DNA of 64,000 bases from Phallusia mammillata (taxonomy: Eukaryota > Chordata > Ascidiacea > Phlebobranchia > Ascidiidae). Of the stretch, positions 24,001-35,109 are shown piece by piece (position 1 is the first letter of the stretch; every line of letters starts with the position of its first letter). A program made the translations under genes and the position numbers. Under the pieces are notes generated by a model. That model searched no databases and was not told where the DNA came from. It saw only the letters and a list, made by a program, of their open reading frames with translations. The stretch is taken from assembly GCA_003260075.1 (NCBI GenBank), contig QLIY01000771.1:1-64000 (forward strand), given 5' to 3'.

Positions 24001-27000
24001 TGCAAAAAACAATTTTGAAAAAAAAACGTACGATCTTGACTTAATACAAGTGTTTGTTTGGAAGTATTAATAAGTGATAAATCGATATTTTGTGTAGATT
24101 GATAGCCATTTTTGTTAAAAAAAAACATAAAAACGTATATGGGGTTATGTATACAGCTAACTATTAATTACCTATATAATGATAATGATCATACATGTCA
24201 TATACAGATAATTGCTCGCTTATAATGACTGTCGTCATAATTTGCTTTGTATTATTGTCTCTTTAACTCTTAAAATTAATAGTAATTGCTTCATAAAACG
24301 CAAAAAGTAAACTTCAAAACCGGGTTTAAACTGGTGTGAACCCACTGCAATGACTGAATGTAACCACGAATTATGCGATTGTTCAGGGTTGCGTGCAAAG
24401 GGAAATATTTCTTCTTTTCCTGTGGCTGAGGTCAAAGAAGCAAGTTTTGATTGAACCCGAAAACCGGATCCCACAAACAGACCACACGATTCCCACATTT
24501 TTGCCCAGTAAGCACCAATGATTGCCAATTCACGTTACAATCACAAGGCCTTAAACGCATTAAGTTTAACCTGTCACTCGAGATAAACGAAATGCTGCTT
24601 ACAAACTCAGCATCTTAATGGGTGGTAACAAATTTGCAAGTTTTAAACACTCGTTTTTTAGATGGTTCGCTAAGTTATGGCTCCTTAAAACCGGTTCGTA
24701 GCGCAATCGAGATTGTCAATTCTTCGGCTGTGGCACTTACACGGCACAGGCATTTCGCAATTGTGGTAACAGCAATTATTACCAACTCCGATACTTGTGT
24801 TTCTATTCGGGGCACCAACCATGTCTCTACTTCATGAGATACGAATTGATTAAAACATAATTGCCGGAAGACTTGTATACAGTGAACAATTTTCAATTTA
24901 AAAACAATTTTCTGTTTCGTTATCAATTTTCGTCACTTCCTACTTCATGGTTCCTTTTTGCGTGTATGTAAAACAGGCAGTTCAAGTTTTATGGCACATT
25001 ACAGAAGTGATTATAGCAACAGCAATCATATACAAACTCACTACAAAGAAGAAATTTTTGCTTTCAAATCTAGCGACTACATTTGGGGGTTTCATTTCAG
25101 CTTTTGTTGTTTTTGTTTAATAGCTGCGTCACGCATATAACAATTGAAATTAGTATGTGCAGAAACATTAACATCAGACTGGTTTAACAGAAAAAAAAAT
25201 GATTTGTCATTATTGTTAATGAGGAACGTATCCTATTTTCACCAACGTGCATTTCAGGTCTGTTTTTAAAATCTTTGTCTATTGTAACACTATATACGGA
25301 TCTGTTCATAAGTTTAATGGTTCACGTGACTCAAGTGTATATAAACAGATGTAACTGATGTGGCCTTCATATCACTGATGATGGCATAAACATTTGCCGA
25401 AACGTTTGAACAATAAACCATGTAGTTTTTTTACGTCTATTTGGGCCGTTATTTTCACCATTAAACTTGGTACTTTGTGTTCCTTAATATTACATTAGTT
25501 GCTACAAACAAGTAACAGATGTCATGTACCTGTCAGCGGCGATGACGATTAGATTGTTGACTGATGCACTGAAGCTGACCACTGCCAGGCCTTTAAGCGC
25601 GATCCGCTCCCAAGCACGGTCGCTGATGGGAAGAAAAATTGCGAACAAAACTGTGACGCCAGTTAGAAGGTCGGCAGACGCAAGACTGCTGATGAAAAAG
25701 AACGTTGGAGTCCTGCGAAAAAAATATAAAGGCTCTAAAAAATGACCGGCTAAGATTGCTATAACGATAAAATTTTTGTGTAAATTGACCCCATGCAGTT
25801 TACTACAACGTATTACAAGTTTACAACAAAAGCAAACAATATTGGAGAGAATTCCAAAATAACGTTTAAATATATGTAGCAAAAAGGCGCTTAATTACGA
25901 CTAAATAAATTGAAAATAAAATGCCAGTACGGAAAAAGTCGTTGATCTATAACAGTGATTCTCAACTCATTTCAGGCCATGGACCACTGGCCCAGTAAAA
26001 CTAATATCGTGGACCATTTCAATTTTAAGCAAGGTTGAAGTAAGCATACGAAACAACAATTTGGACTTGAAACATAATTCTTTAAAACCTATTTTCAAGA
26101 AGCGAGATACAATTATTAACAGCTAACATTTCGATACTTCTTCAACATTTAAAATGCAATAATCTCTAGTTTATCACCGAATTTAGTGGGCGTCCTGTGG
26201 ACCACCCAAAAAGTCATCATGGACCACTCGTGGTCCATGGACCACCAGTTGAGAACCACTGATCTATAACAGGGGTGCACAACCTTTTCGCCATGACGAC
26301 CGCATTACCTGCCCTTTACCAACGGCCGCCAAGTATCTCATGTTTTTTTGTGTTTTTAACTTTATTTATCGATTTAGCTGAACGGTTTGATAATCAAATT
26401 TTAACTGTAGTTTAATACACATGTTTAAATCCATCACCTCGACCGCAGGTTGTGAACCCCGATCTAAGTCACTACTTTACTATATTGTTATTTACTTTTT
26501 GAAACAGAATGTAGCAAGCTATAGAATGTATATCCTCAATATATTTACTTTCATTTTAATCGATTTTTTTAGAATAGGTTTTTGACGTGAAGTTACAAAT
26601 GTGTCAACCCGTTACACCCGGGCTCTTCAATTATTTAGAGCAGACAAAGAGAAAAAGGGCAACATAGATGAATTTTGTTAATTACAAAAACTTTTTATTT
26701 ACTAAATCGTTACACTTTTGCGCTCAAGATTTTTTCTATTTTCTGTGAACAGTCATTATCAGTCCGTGTAAATTTACGTGTGGCATGAAACCTTTGTTAA
26801 CAGGCATCAATTTTTGAGCACCTAGTTGCGCTCACCGGAAAATTTACATTAAATCATGTAAAACATAATCGATTAGATTAACTTCCTGCATGACTAAAGG
26901 CTTTTCTACGTGAATCCGTGACATTAGCGCTAGGCGCAATGACGTTGATCAGTATACAAGATTTTATAAAACAAAAAAGGCCCTAAAAAGTTTCACACCA

Positions 27001-29183
27001 GAATTTCTAAAAGCATGGGATCTTTGAAAGAAACCGCATAAAAAATACAATTGGTTCGGTGTGAAAGACATTTCGGTTTCGGGCCTGCTTACAATCATGA
27101 TCTGAACTACGAATGAAGTGTGCACCAGAGTCGTGAACAGACATGAAATTAGAGCCCGAACCCGAAAGTACAAGCCCGAAACCCGACTCGAACTAGAATT
27201 GTTTTTGAGAAGCCCGTTTAGGCCCGAAAGTTTGATTGACAGGCCTATGCATTGAAGCCTAAGGAAAGACCACGATAACAAACACATGCAATAGAGTGAA
27301 TAGACAATTGGTCTTGAACAAGGCGTTTTAGGGCTGTTTGACATTAGGTCTGGTCCAGAAGTTGGCTACTTAGCTGGTTAAATTTATTCCAATACTGACG
27401 CAGAGTGTAAAGTAAGGCCCGAATCATTTCATTGGTAAAGAACAACATGCTTGGTGCTACAGATGTCAATGCGTACATACGATACGTTTTATTGCCTAGC
27501 TGAAAAATTCGTGACTCAAGAAATGTTCTTTTATAAAAGTATCAAACATGATAATAATGGCATTTACAACAGGCCCTAATACTGGCGGATAAGCGCTACG
27601 ATTGCAGTTCCACTCATGTATGTTACAGGTAGTTGCAATACCAGGCCGTCAAATAACCGCAGATAAAATGTTTTATGAGTGGAAATCCGTTATTAAAATA
27701 ACACCGAAATAAAATAGCAATAAAGCTTGAGAACTGCTGACAGAAGTGCGAAATTTCAGAGAAATACAGGTACTGTCGGGGGGGGGGGAACCAGGCCGTC
27801 AAATAACCGCAGATAAAATGTTTTTTTGTGTGGAAATCCGTTATTAAAATAACACCGAAATAAAATAGCATTAAAGCTTGTGAACTGCTGACAGAAGTGC
27901 GAAATTTCAGAGAAATACAGGTACTGTCGTGCCCACAACCTATTGCATGAAAAAGTTGTTGTCAATTTTCGCTTTACCAGGCCTACATGTTACATAGGTG
28001 TGGCGACGCCTAATGTTGAACATTTAGCGCAAACGTTTGAGGGAATATAAAATCGCTACTCCGGTTATTTCACAGAAAATTTATACAGTTTTCCTATTTC
28101 GTTTTCTTTCAAATAAAAAGAAAACAAATATTTTAAGAAACAATTTTAAACAGTGTACTTTGACTTTCTCAATTTTCACAGAAACATTCGTCTTGGAAAC
28201 TAATATAGCTATAGTTACTGTATTGACACTGTATTGCTATAGTAGAGGTTCACTATAGTCGAAAATAATTTGGCGCTTTATTAAGTTACAAATCTTGGCA
28301 GCTAAAGCAAGATAACATTAAAACTAAGGGCGCAAGTCAATTGCGAGACAAGCATTGGGGGGATAGGAGGGACAAGCATATTTTCTCTAAGGCGCGTTTC
28401 ACGACAGATTTTAGAAATAAGGATGGTATGGCATCCTTGCTAACAAATTATGTTTGAAACGGATACATGACATTTTGTGTTGTTACTTAGAAACACATCG
28501 GTTTATTTGGTTTATTAAATTTGAAATGTTGAAATGTTTTGTTGAATGAAATCGCGATTCGCAAAATTATCGACTGTTTCCTTTTTGTCAAGGAAGCAGA
28601 CAGGCGCCGCTTGTATTACCGAGAAACCAACATTCAAACGACTACTAAGCATAACAGAAAATACGGAAGTCGACAAAAATATTTGTAGGCGGGCTAAGCG
28701 TATTTGTTACAGGAGTATTATGCAACCCCAACTGATTTCTTTTCAATTTTTTCGTAAAAAATAAGTCCCTCGAAATGTAGAGCATTAACCAACCCATCTG
28801 CATTAGTTTTCCTTTTTCTTAAAAGGTTTCCTTATAGGTGTACGAAAAAAAGTCCCGGAAAGACTCCTGCCGTGGGTTCGAATCCCACCGCAGGCTAGAT
28901 TATTCTAGCCCACGTCTTGTCACGTGGGAAACTACGGCTGATTTGGTACAACACCTTTAATGGGCTTGGCGTACTGTGATCCAGGTGTATGGCAAACTTA
29001 GTGTTAACGAAGTTGTGCACATATAAATACATACCTAAAAGCCCTTGGACCAATTGCAATCACCATGAGGACACATAGGTTGACGAATATAGCAAAGACA
29101 GAAGCAAAGGCAGTGGCGATTTCCAAACCAGTTGTGACCCTTTGTATCTGGTCTATAGTTATCGAACTCGTCGTTGTGTTCAT
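21068..29183 (-). CDS. Class A GPCR, cannabinoid/lysophospholipid receptor-like (MECA group)
   Basis: Seven-helix plasma-membrane receptor predicted to couple to G proteins. Exons on the minus strand are 29035-29183 (start, glycosylated N-terminus, TM1), 25530-25712 (TM2-TM3), about 22257-22635 (DRC motif to TM5), 21926-22120 (TM6-TM7) and 21068-21602 (177-residue tail). Phases match at every junction that is intact. Features are SLASADLL in TM2, SFSASVNNL and AADRC in TM3 (DRY replaced by DRC), no TM3 disulphide Cys, GWSC then a Cys-rich loop 2 (CQCDPKSCS) recalling S1P/LPA receptors, CWLP in TM6 with YDL as in cannabinoid receptors, and NPLIY in TM7. Those traits point to the lipid-binding MECA subgroup. 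Ligand is not assignable. The end of loop 3 falls between gaps at 22121-22130 and 22243-22256. The ATG is preceded directly by a splice-acceptor-like sequence. The Ser/Arg-rich tail suggests phosphorylation. Confidence 0.8.
22121..22256. other. Two G runs bracketing a foreign 112-bp island inside the GPCR gene
   Basis: G10 at 22121-22130 abuts the TM6 exon and G14 at 22243-22256 follows the loop 3 coding sequence. The acceptor of the TM6 exon and the donor of the preceding exon are both missing. About 30 bp of the island (22209-22242) resembles 7507-7537 in a glycosyltransferase intron, so it is probably repeat sequence. Confidence 0.7.
25319..25440 (+). repeat. Dispersed repeat with a CTGATGA...GAAAC core
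   Basis: The stretch from CACGTGACTCAAGTG to CGAAACGTTTGAA recurs in reverse orientation at 47905-48005. A looser relative is at 58990-59055, minus strand. CTGATGA at 25375 and CGAAAC at 25398-25403 enclose a GGC/GCC stem, reminiscent of a hammerhead ribozyme core. Confidence 0.6.
25945..26269. repeat. hAT-like MITE with perfect 8-bp target duplication
   Basis: The element at 25953-26261 starts CAGTGATTCTCAACT and ends GTTGAGAACCACTG, flanked on both sides by ATCTATAA. It lies in the first GPCR intron. Confidence 0.85.
26262..26469. repeat. Second hAT-like MITE abutting the first
   Basis: The element at 26270-26461 starts CAGGGGTGCACAACC and ends GGTTGTGAACCCCG. Its flanks are ATCTATAA and ATCTAAGT. 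It appears to have used the same target as its neighbour. Confidence 0.65.
27060..27420 (-). repeat. CCCGAACCCG interspersed repeat
   Basis: This stretch is a diverged reverse-orientation copy of 43610-43960. Both contain GCCCGAACCCG motifs, the GTTTGATTGACAGG segment and the 'lost in TCAAACAG' region at comparable spacing. No terminal inverted repeats were identified. Confidence 0.65.
27640..27928. repeat. Direct duplication split by a G11 run
   Basis: Bases 27640-27777 and 27789-27928 are over 95% identical by eye, separated by 11 G at 27778-27788. It lies in the first GPCR intron. Confidence 0.85.
28850..28990 (+). repeat. tRNA-derived SINE fragment
   Basis: It contains a B-box (GGTTCGAATCC, 28874-28884) in a tRNA T-arm context ending GCAGGCT, preceded by GGAAAGACTC as in the fuller copy at 54130-54365. 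The A-box is degenerate, so this is a repeat relic and not a working tRNA. Confidence 0.55.
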
Positions 29184-32100
29184 CTACAAGTAAAACAAGG
29201 GCATGTAAAGTTGGTCAAATGGTCTACTAGTAAGAATAACATTCCCGAAAAAAATACTTTTTACCGTCATCGTTTTGTTTAGTGGTTGACCTTTAAGCGA
29301 ACACAAGGCATGTAACACGTTATTACCAGATCTTGGACAATTGACATTGTGAGTCTTGTGATGTTAATGGAATTTTCGCTACGTTTATGTTGGCGGATGC
29401 TGAGTGACTACAATACCTTACTTATTTAAAAACAATATTTTGCAACTCGAGCTAAAAAATATAGTGTTTTATGTCACAATTGACTTCTGACGTCTGCTGG
29501 TATATATCGTCATCTTTTGGTTTGTCATCGTTTTCAGTCTAAAATTCCCCCAAATTATTATCAGCCATAAAAACCCCGTGGCAAATAGTTTTAGCAGAAA
29601 AACCTCTACAAACTATTAAACCAGTTAGTTAAACATTACCAACAGCCAAACCGATGTTTCTCACTTGTTCTGTAGCCAGAAATGGTTCAATTTTAAATCG
29701 TCGACCAAGAGAGTAGACTCCAGCTGTGGTGAAATTGGACACCAATATTACTTCCGTTGTCATGATGCCAGTGCTGTGTAAGCGATGTTTGTGTGCTAAA
29801 GGCCTGAGCTCTCATGAAAATCATACAGCAGTAACTATCAAGTGCACAAGATACTGAAACACAAAAATATGGCGTTTTAACCGGTACACTGCTACATGCC
29901 GGTGTGAGAAAGTTACCCATATTATAAATAACCGGCCTTTTATTGTGTAATTTTTATTGGCTTAGTTGACCAAGTTCAAAGCAATTTCTTTACAAAACCA
30001 TTTTTTATAAAAGTCATTATCAATTGTGTCAGACAAAAGCTTTGGTTGCGCATACCGTAATAGGCTAAGTTTAAGTGTTTCTAAGTCGGCTGTCTGCCTG
30101 GTAACGCAGATTTAAGGCAAAATATGTAGATTTGATTTTGTACCAGCAAGACAATCGACATAATATACACCTACTTCATATAATTTTAGACTAGCCTTGC
30201 TTCATCGTTTTTTGCAAAAATAAAGGGGTAACTATTTTCTGCTTCTTGTTTTGCTACATTTTGCTCATAATGCGAAAAAATCCAACCAATAAAGACCCAC
30301 TCAGACCAACAAAGACTAATAGAGTACATCAATACTGTAACTTTCTGCTGTCAAATGTATGAGGAAAATGCGATGTCTCATTTTTTTGGCCTATCACGCA
30401 ACATACTAAAGATGCTAAGCTGATTAAAATACATGGCTATCAGGGTTACACAACTCTATAAAACACGCTTTTCATCTCAAACTTCCAGGAAAACGCCTTG
30501 AAACGCTTCCTAACCTTTAAGCTACACATTTCAAACCCAACTTGAACGTTAGGAAACCGACATATAATTCAACTGCGGACCGAGTCCCACAAAAAAGACG
30601 CAAGCCGGGAATCTAAATTCGTCTTCCTTCGAAACGTCTACTAAGTAGCAATGAAAGGGCGGGACTAGTTACCGCGACCTGACTCATTTCCCAAGGCAAC
30701 GTGAGAACAATGGGGAGTCAATAAGCACTCAAGCCTATATTGCGGCAATATGGCATATCAACACTTATACAGTACCTATAAAGTATATCATGCACGCGAC
30801 TAATGATAGTTTGCACAACGTTTCAGGTTTGTACGCTATTAGCAAGTTGTTGACGACAAACTGATGTGACTAAACAGTGGTTACTTTTATCTTGCAATAT
30901 TCCAATTTACTGCAATATTATTTCGTAAACCAACTGCAATCTGAACACGTACAATGGGCTTTGAAGCATATTCTGTCTCATTCCTGATAGATAAAGCTAT
31001 AAAAAGCTAAACTCGTCTTAACCTTGTGTTGTAACTTAAAGTCAGTTCACTACTTTGAATACTGAAAGCAGACCACCCTGTATAAAGTGACAACACCGCG
31101 CTCCCCTACTGAGCCAGGAAGCAACAAAATGCGTCAATAGCTACCCAGGAAGCTTCCCGACATGCACATCCTGTATGTGACGTCGGAGTACGTTGCGTGG
31201 CAACCGACGCTTGCGCATGTCTGAAATCGCTGCAGCGAAGACTTGGCCTCAATTGGCTAAACTTATGTTGCAAATATAGATTTGTCTCTAAATTTGAAGG
31301 TCCTAGCTAAACAAATTCCACTGCAAGATAAAGTGCAAAGTAATACGTTTATTGATACGTGCGTCGTGGGATATGAAAGAGAACGCGAGAAATTGTTAGG
31401 CTACAACGTGTTGTTCTTGTTTTATCAGCGAATAATTATTTAAGACGTTGAAACGTATAGCAAACATGCTGTGTGAATCTTTTTACTTCTGTTACTAACC
31501 AAATTACCAGTCTGCGAAAAAACGCTTTCTTCAAACATACACAGCAGACCAGGTTACAGTTCGGTGATATATTTCTTCTATATATTTGAAAGCGTAGAAA
31601 ATTGAAACCTTTTGCAATTTTGCCTTCTACCAAATATGAAACTCTTGTTGGACTGACTAAAGACAGTCGAACAACACCACTGACAAATTGCCTATACCAG
31701 CATCAACCGAAACGATTTTTGAAGCCAGCCATAATGTCAAGAACTGTTGTGTGAAGCGATTATAATGTTATCGTCTATTGTAAGCTAAATTACGTAACAA
31801 TAAAAAATACCTAGTTAATAATGAGAAAAACATGTCTACGGGTAACTGTCGGTAAAACGCAAAAAGTATCTTGATATGACAACCATATTTTTACCTCCAG
31901 CATGGAAGCATTTCTCCGATGTTTCTGAAAGCAGAATTGCTGGAAGCAAAAGCAATTAACCAATGTCACAAATCCATCTCGACTGTTGTGCTTCTCTGTT
32001 CCTGTGCAAAACAAAATTTTACACATTTTAATTATGTTCAAACAGTGTATTTGGCATTCAAAGACATGTGTTTTGCTCATACTATTGCAATTCATTGGTC

Positions 32101-34971
32101 TAAATATCGTAGACTTTTTGAAAAATTAAAATACAGGTGCAAAACTGTACAGGCATTGTAACCATTTGTGTATGTTTCATTTTGCTTTTGCATATAATTC
32201 ATTGCGGTAGAATTATGGTACATTCATACAAATATGTATATACCATTGCTGCCAGGTAGAAAGCTTATTCTGTTGGCTGTTACATATTACATGTATTATT
32301 ATACAACGTACCTGCCATCTTTGCAAATCCCAAGTTGCATGATTTTTTTTCCTCGCCGACGCCTGTTAAAAGCCGTGAAACTTAATAATGGTTACAATTG
32401 TTTAATTACAGCAGTAACTGTTCGCTTTTACATCTGTTTTAATGGCTTCTTTAACCTTGGATTAGACTAGATTAACAAACACAGTATTAAATACTGCAAG
32501 ACTCTAGTTGCCGATAAAAAACTTGCCTCCCGAAGCGATTGTTTACGATTGCCGCTACGTGACACTAAAGAGTAAATATTTTACATTTTCACAATCATTT
32601 GTTGTGTTTTTTGGGCACAATATAAATTTCTTTATGCGTCAAAGAAACAATTTTGCTGAAATTTTCAACTCCTCTCTAAATTATTATTTTTGCAAATAGT
32701 TTTGATTTACTCTAGTACATGTCAAAACAATCTCTTACTACATACTACGCCGCGCGGCTTGTTGACATTGTTTTTTTATGAATGAACCGTTACGCGCGCG
32801 TTTGACAGATTAGGTAAATAATAATATTTGTTTGATAAATTGCCGCCAAACAATGTTCATAACGCGACTATTGTTTTGCATGTGGATCGGTCTCAGTTTT
32901 TGTCTTGCCCATTGAATGAAAGTTAAAAAAACATGGGCAGCGATTGAATAACTAAAAAAACGTGGCGTTATGGTTATTTTTTCCACACTTTTAAGTTTTT
33001 CCATGTTCATTAGTGTAATCAATTCTTGCTACCAAGAATATGTTGCCGATTTTGCCTCTTCGTCCAAATTGTTTAGTCGAAAACTTCGTTGTAAGTTGTA
33101 GGGACTAAAGTCTCACAATCGGACTTTGTCTTCTCTCTGTACGTGTGTATTTGCTTTTCTGGAACAGTCGAATTTATGACGTCACAATGCTAAGTCTAAT
33201 GTGGAATCATCCCATTGTGTTTGCGATCAAAGGCCGAAGAAGGTTGTGGAAAGTTTTCGTACTTTGTCTCTACTTTACCTGTTTGCTTTAGGGGTGCAGT
33301 CTAAAATAACAGTACCCTAAATAATTCTATTGTTGTGGGCTTTTCAGGCCAGCACATTCTACTAATAAGGCCATTCTTTGTCGAAATACACTTTTTGCCA
33401 CTTGTCATTTTTGCACCATACGTTGTTAGAGCCCTAAACATACCCACAGGTCAAATCGTACAACCAATAACTTGTTGTGTTCGTTGTTCAGGGTTAACAG
33501 TTGCTGTCTATAGTTTGATGTCTCACATAACACCCATCAACACATATAGAATGTGATGTGTAAACTTTTATACAAGTGAATCATATTATTGTGCGTTATG
33601 AGGGCAAAACAACAAAACTACGGGACTTTGCATTTGTCATAAAATCCAGACGAGCCAGCTGCCTGATTTGTTGTATACGACCAAACAAACAAAGTCCACA
33701 AAACAAATTTTTGGCGGCATTATAGGCAAACAAAGCTTTAGGATTAAGCTAACACTGGGGACATACATGGCATTGCATGGGCGTAAGAATAGTGATTGTG
33801 ACGTATAGTGTTTACGTGTGGGTCAACACGTAGTGGTGGATTTGAACGTAAACAACATCTTATCCCAAAGGCACGTCAACAAATCTATTTGTAGAGGGAA
33901 GCATTCCTAGATCAAATTCCGTTTCACTGGTGGTGTATGGTTTCCGCTTTTGTGTTGCTCTACCGGCCATAGAAATTGAATGGCATTTCGATTGCATTTC
34001 GATGGCTTAGTGGTAAATCAGAAAACTGCTTTGAAACTTTTTATCTGGAATACAAAAGTCAGTTAAAACATGTTCCTCAATTTTTAAAAGCTGAACAGTT
34101 GGGCAGAGGGTTTGACAAACAAATTGCCAGAAAAATAGAAAAATAAACGATACTTAATTCATTCGACTAGAGTTTTTTTTACCTCTAAACGCAGTTTTAA
34201 ATAAACCCGATTTTTTTATTGCAATTCGAAAATCCCACCTTTGCTATCAATAGATCTCACACAAAGAAGTCAAATTCCGCAAACTTCTGCTGAAGCAAAG
34301 TACCGGAAAGTTTTTAGGAGAAACGACTGATTTTAACAAAACAGAAAAAAACATGCGTGACGTAAGTCTTGTGATCGAGCGCTCAGGGCGATGAATGCTC
34401 TGACGTGGATGAAAGGAAGCACGTTATGCACGGAAGGTGCCTCGTGCATTCACCGATTCCCGTCCACGACCGATTTTTGTATCCGCGTAAATTGCTGCGC
34501 CTTTTTTGATGAAGAAACTTGACCTTGGCACTAAAATACACGTCATTGGCAATATTAATTACTGTTTTGTGCAAAAATGTATTTGTGCTCAAAAAATGAG
34601 TTTGCATGCACATATTTTGAATTAAAGTACTCGCCAAAACACTGCGATTGCTGGACATAACATGTTCACTTCAAATAACTTTTTTCGACTTCTCAGTTGA
34701 GAACGAAAGAAACTAGGTCCATTGTTTACGAAGTGATTTGTGTTCGGCTAATTTAGGGTCTAACAAATGGTCATTTTAAGGTTGTTTTGCTCCTGTTGTG
34801 TTGCTGAGGTTTTTGCAAAGCGAAATAAACTCAACTCAACTCAAAAACAAGTTACTTATCTGCTTGACGTGCGATGTAGACAAACTTCAAACGTGTTGGT
34901 CGCGTTGTAAGCGCGAACCAGTTACGCAATTTAGTGTGGTTTTACGCAGACACACCTCCTCTGACGTCAAT

Positions 34972-34979
34972 CGGTAGTA
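34972..34979. promoter_or_regulatory. Perfect CRE upstream of the hexokinase TATA box
   Basis: TGACGTCA, the full palindromic CREB/ATF site, ends 8 bp before the TATA box. Function is inferred. The octamer is common in this window, which lowers the weight of one copy. Confidence 0.55.
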
Positions 34980-34987
34980 AGCGAGTG

Positions 34988-34995
34988 TATAAATA
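34988..34995 (+). promoter_or_regulatory. TATA box of the hexokinase gene
   Basis: TATAAATA lies 115-122 bp upstream of the start codon, predicting initiation near 35015-35025 and a 5' UTR of about 90 nt. Confidence 0.65.
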
Positions 34996-35109
34996 CAGGG
35001 CGACCCGGTACAACTTGTCATAGCATTTTTCAAAGCGTGCAGAAGTCCGCGAAACTACTTTTATCTTACTACTGTTATCTACTCATTGTTTCATACATAA
35101 AAAAGTACG

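Larger units (their letters stand above)
29184..35109. other. Intergenic region between divergent GPCR and hexokinase genes
   Basis: No exon recognised. It must contain both promoters. Near 31130-31260 there is a CpG-richer patch with GTGACGTCGG and the palindrome GTTGC-GTG-GCAAC (31192-31204). A perfect TGACGTCA is at 33177-33184. The last 140 bases form the hexokinase promoter. The remainder is AT-rich with short spurious reading frames. Confidence 0.5.

Noticed and set aside
25375..25418. Functional hammerhead ribozyme
   Set aside because: Stem III pairing and the cleavage-site U are not satisfied in this copy. Only the core resemblance is reported.
27640..27928. Genuine tandem repeats or CRISPR-like arrays around G runs
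   Set aside because: Each has only two copies, unequal divergence and a G run exactly between them. There are no regular spacers, and this is a eukaryotic sequence.
31192..31204. Palindrome GTTGC-GTG-GCAAC as an RFX X-box
   Set aside because: The spacing and sixth base do not fit the X-box consensus, and it is 2 kb from the nearest start codon.
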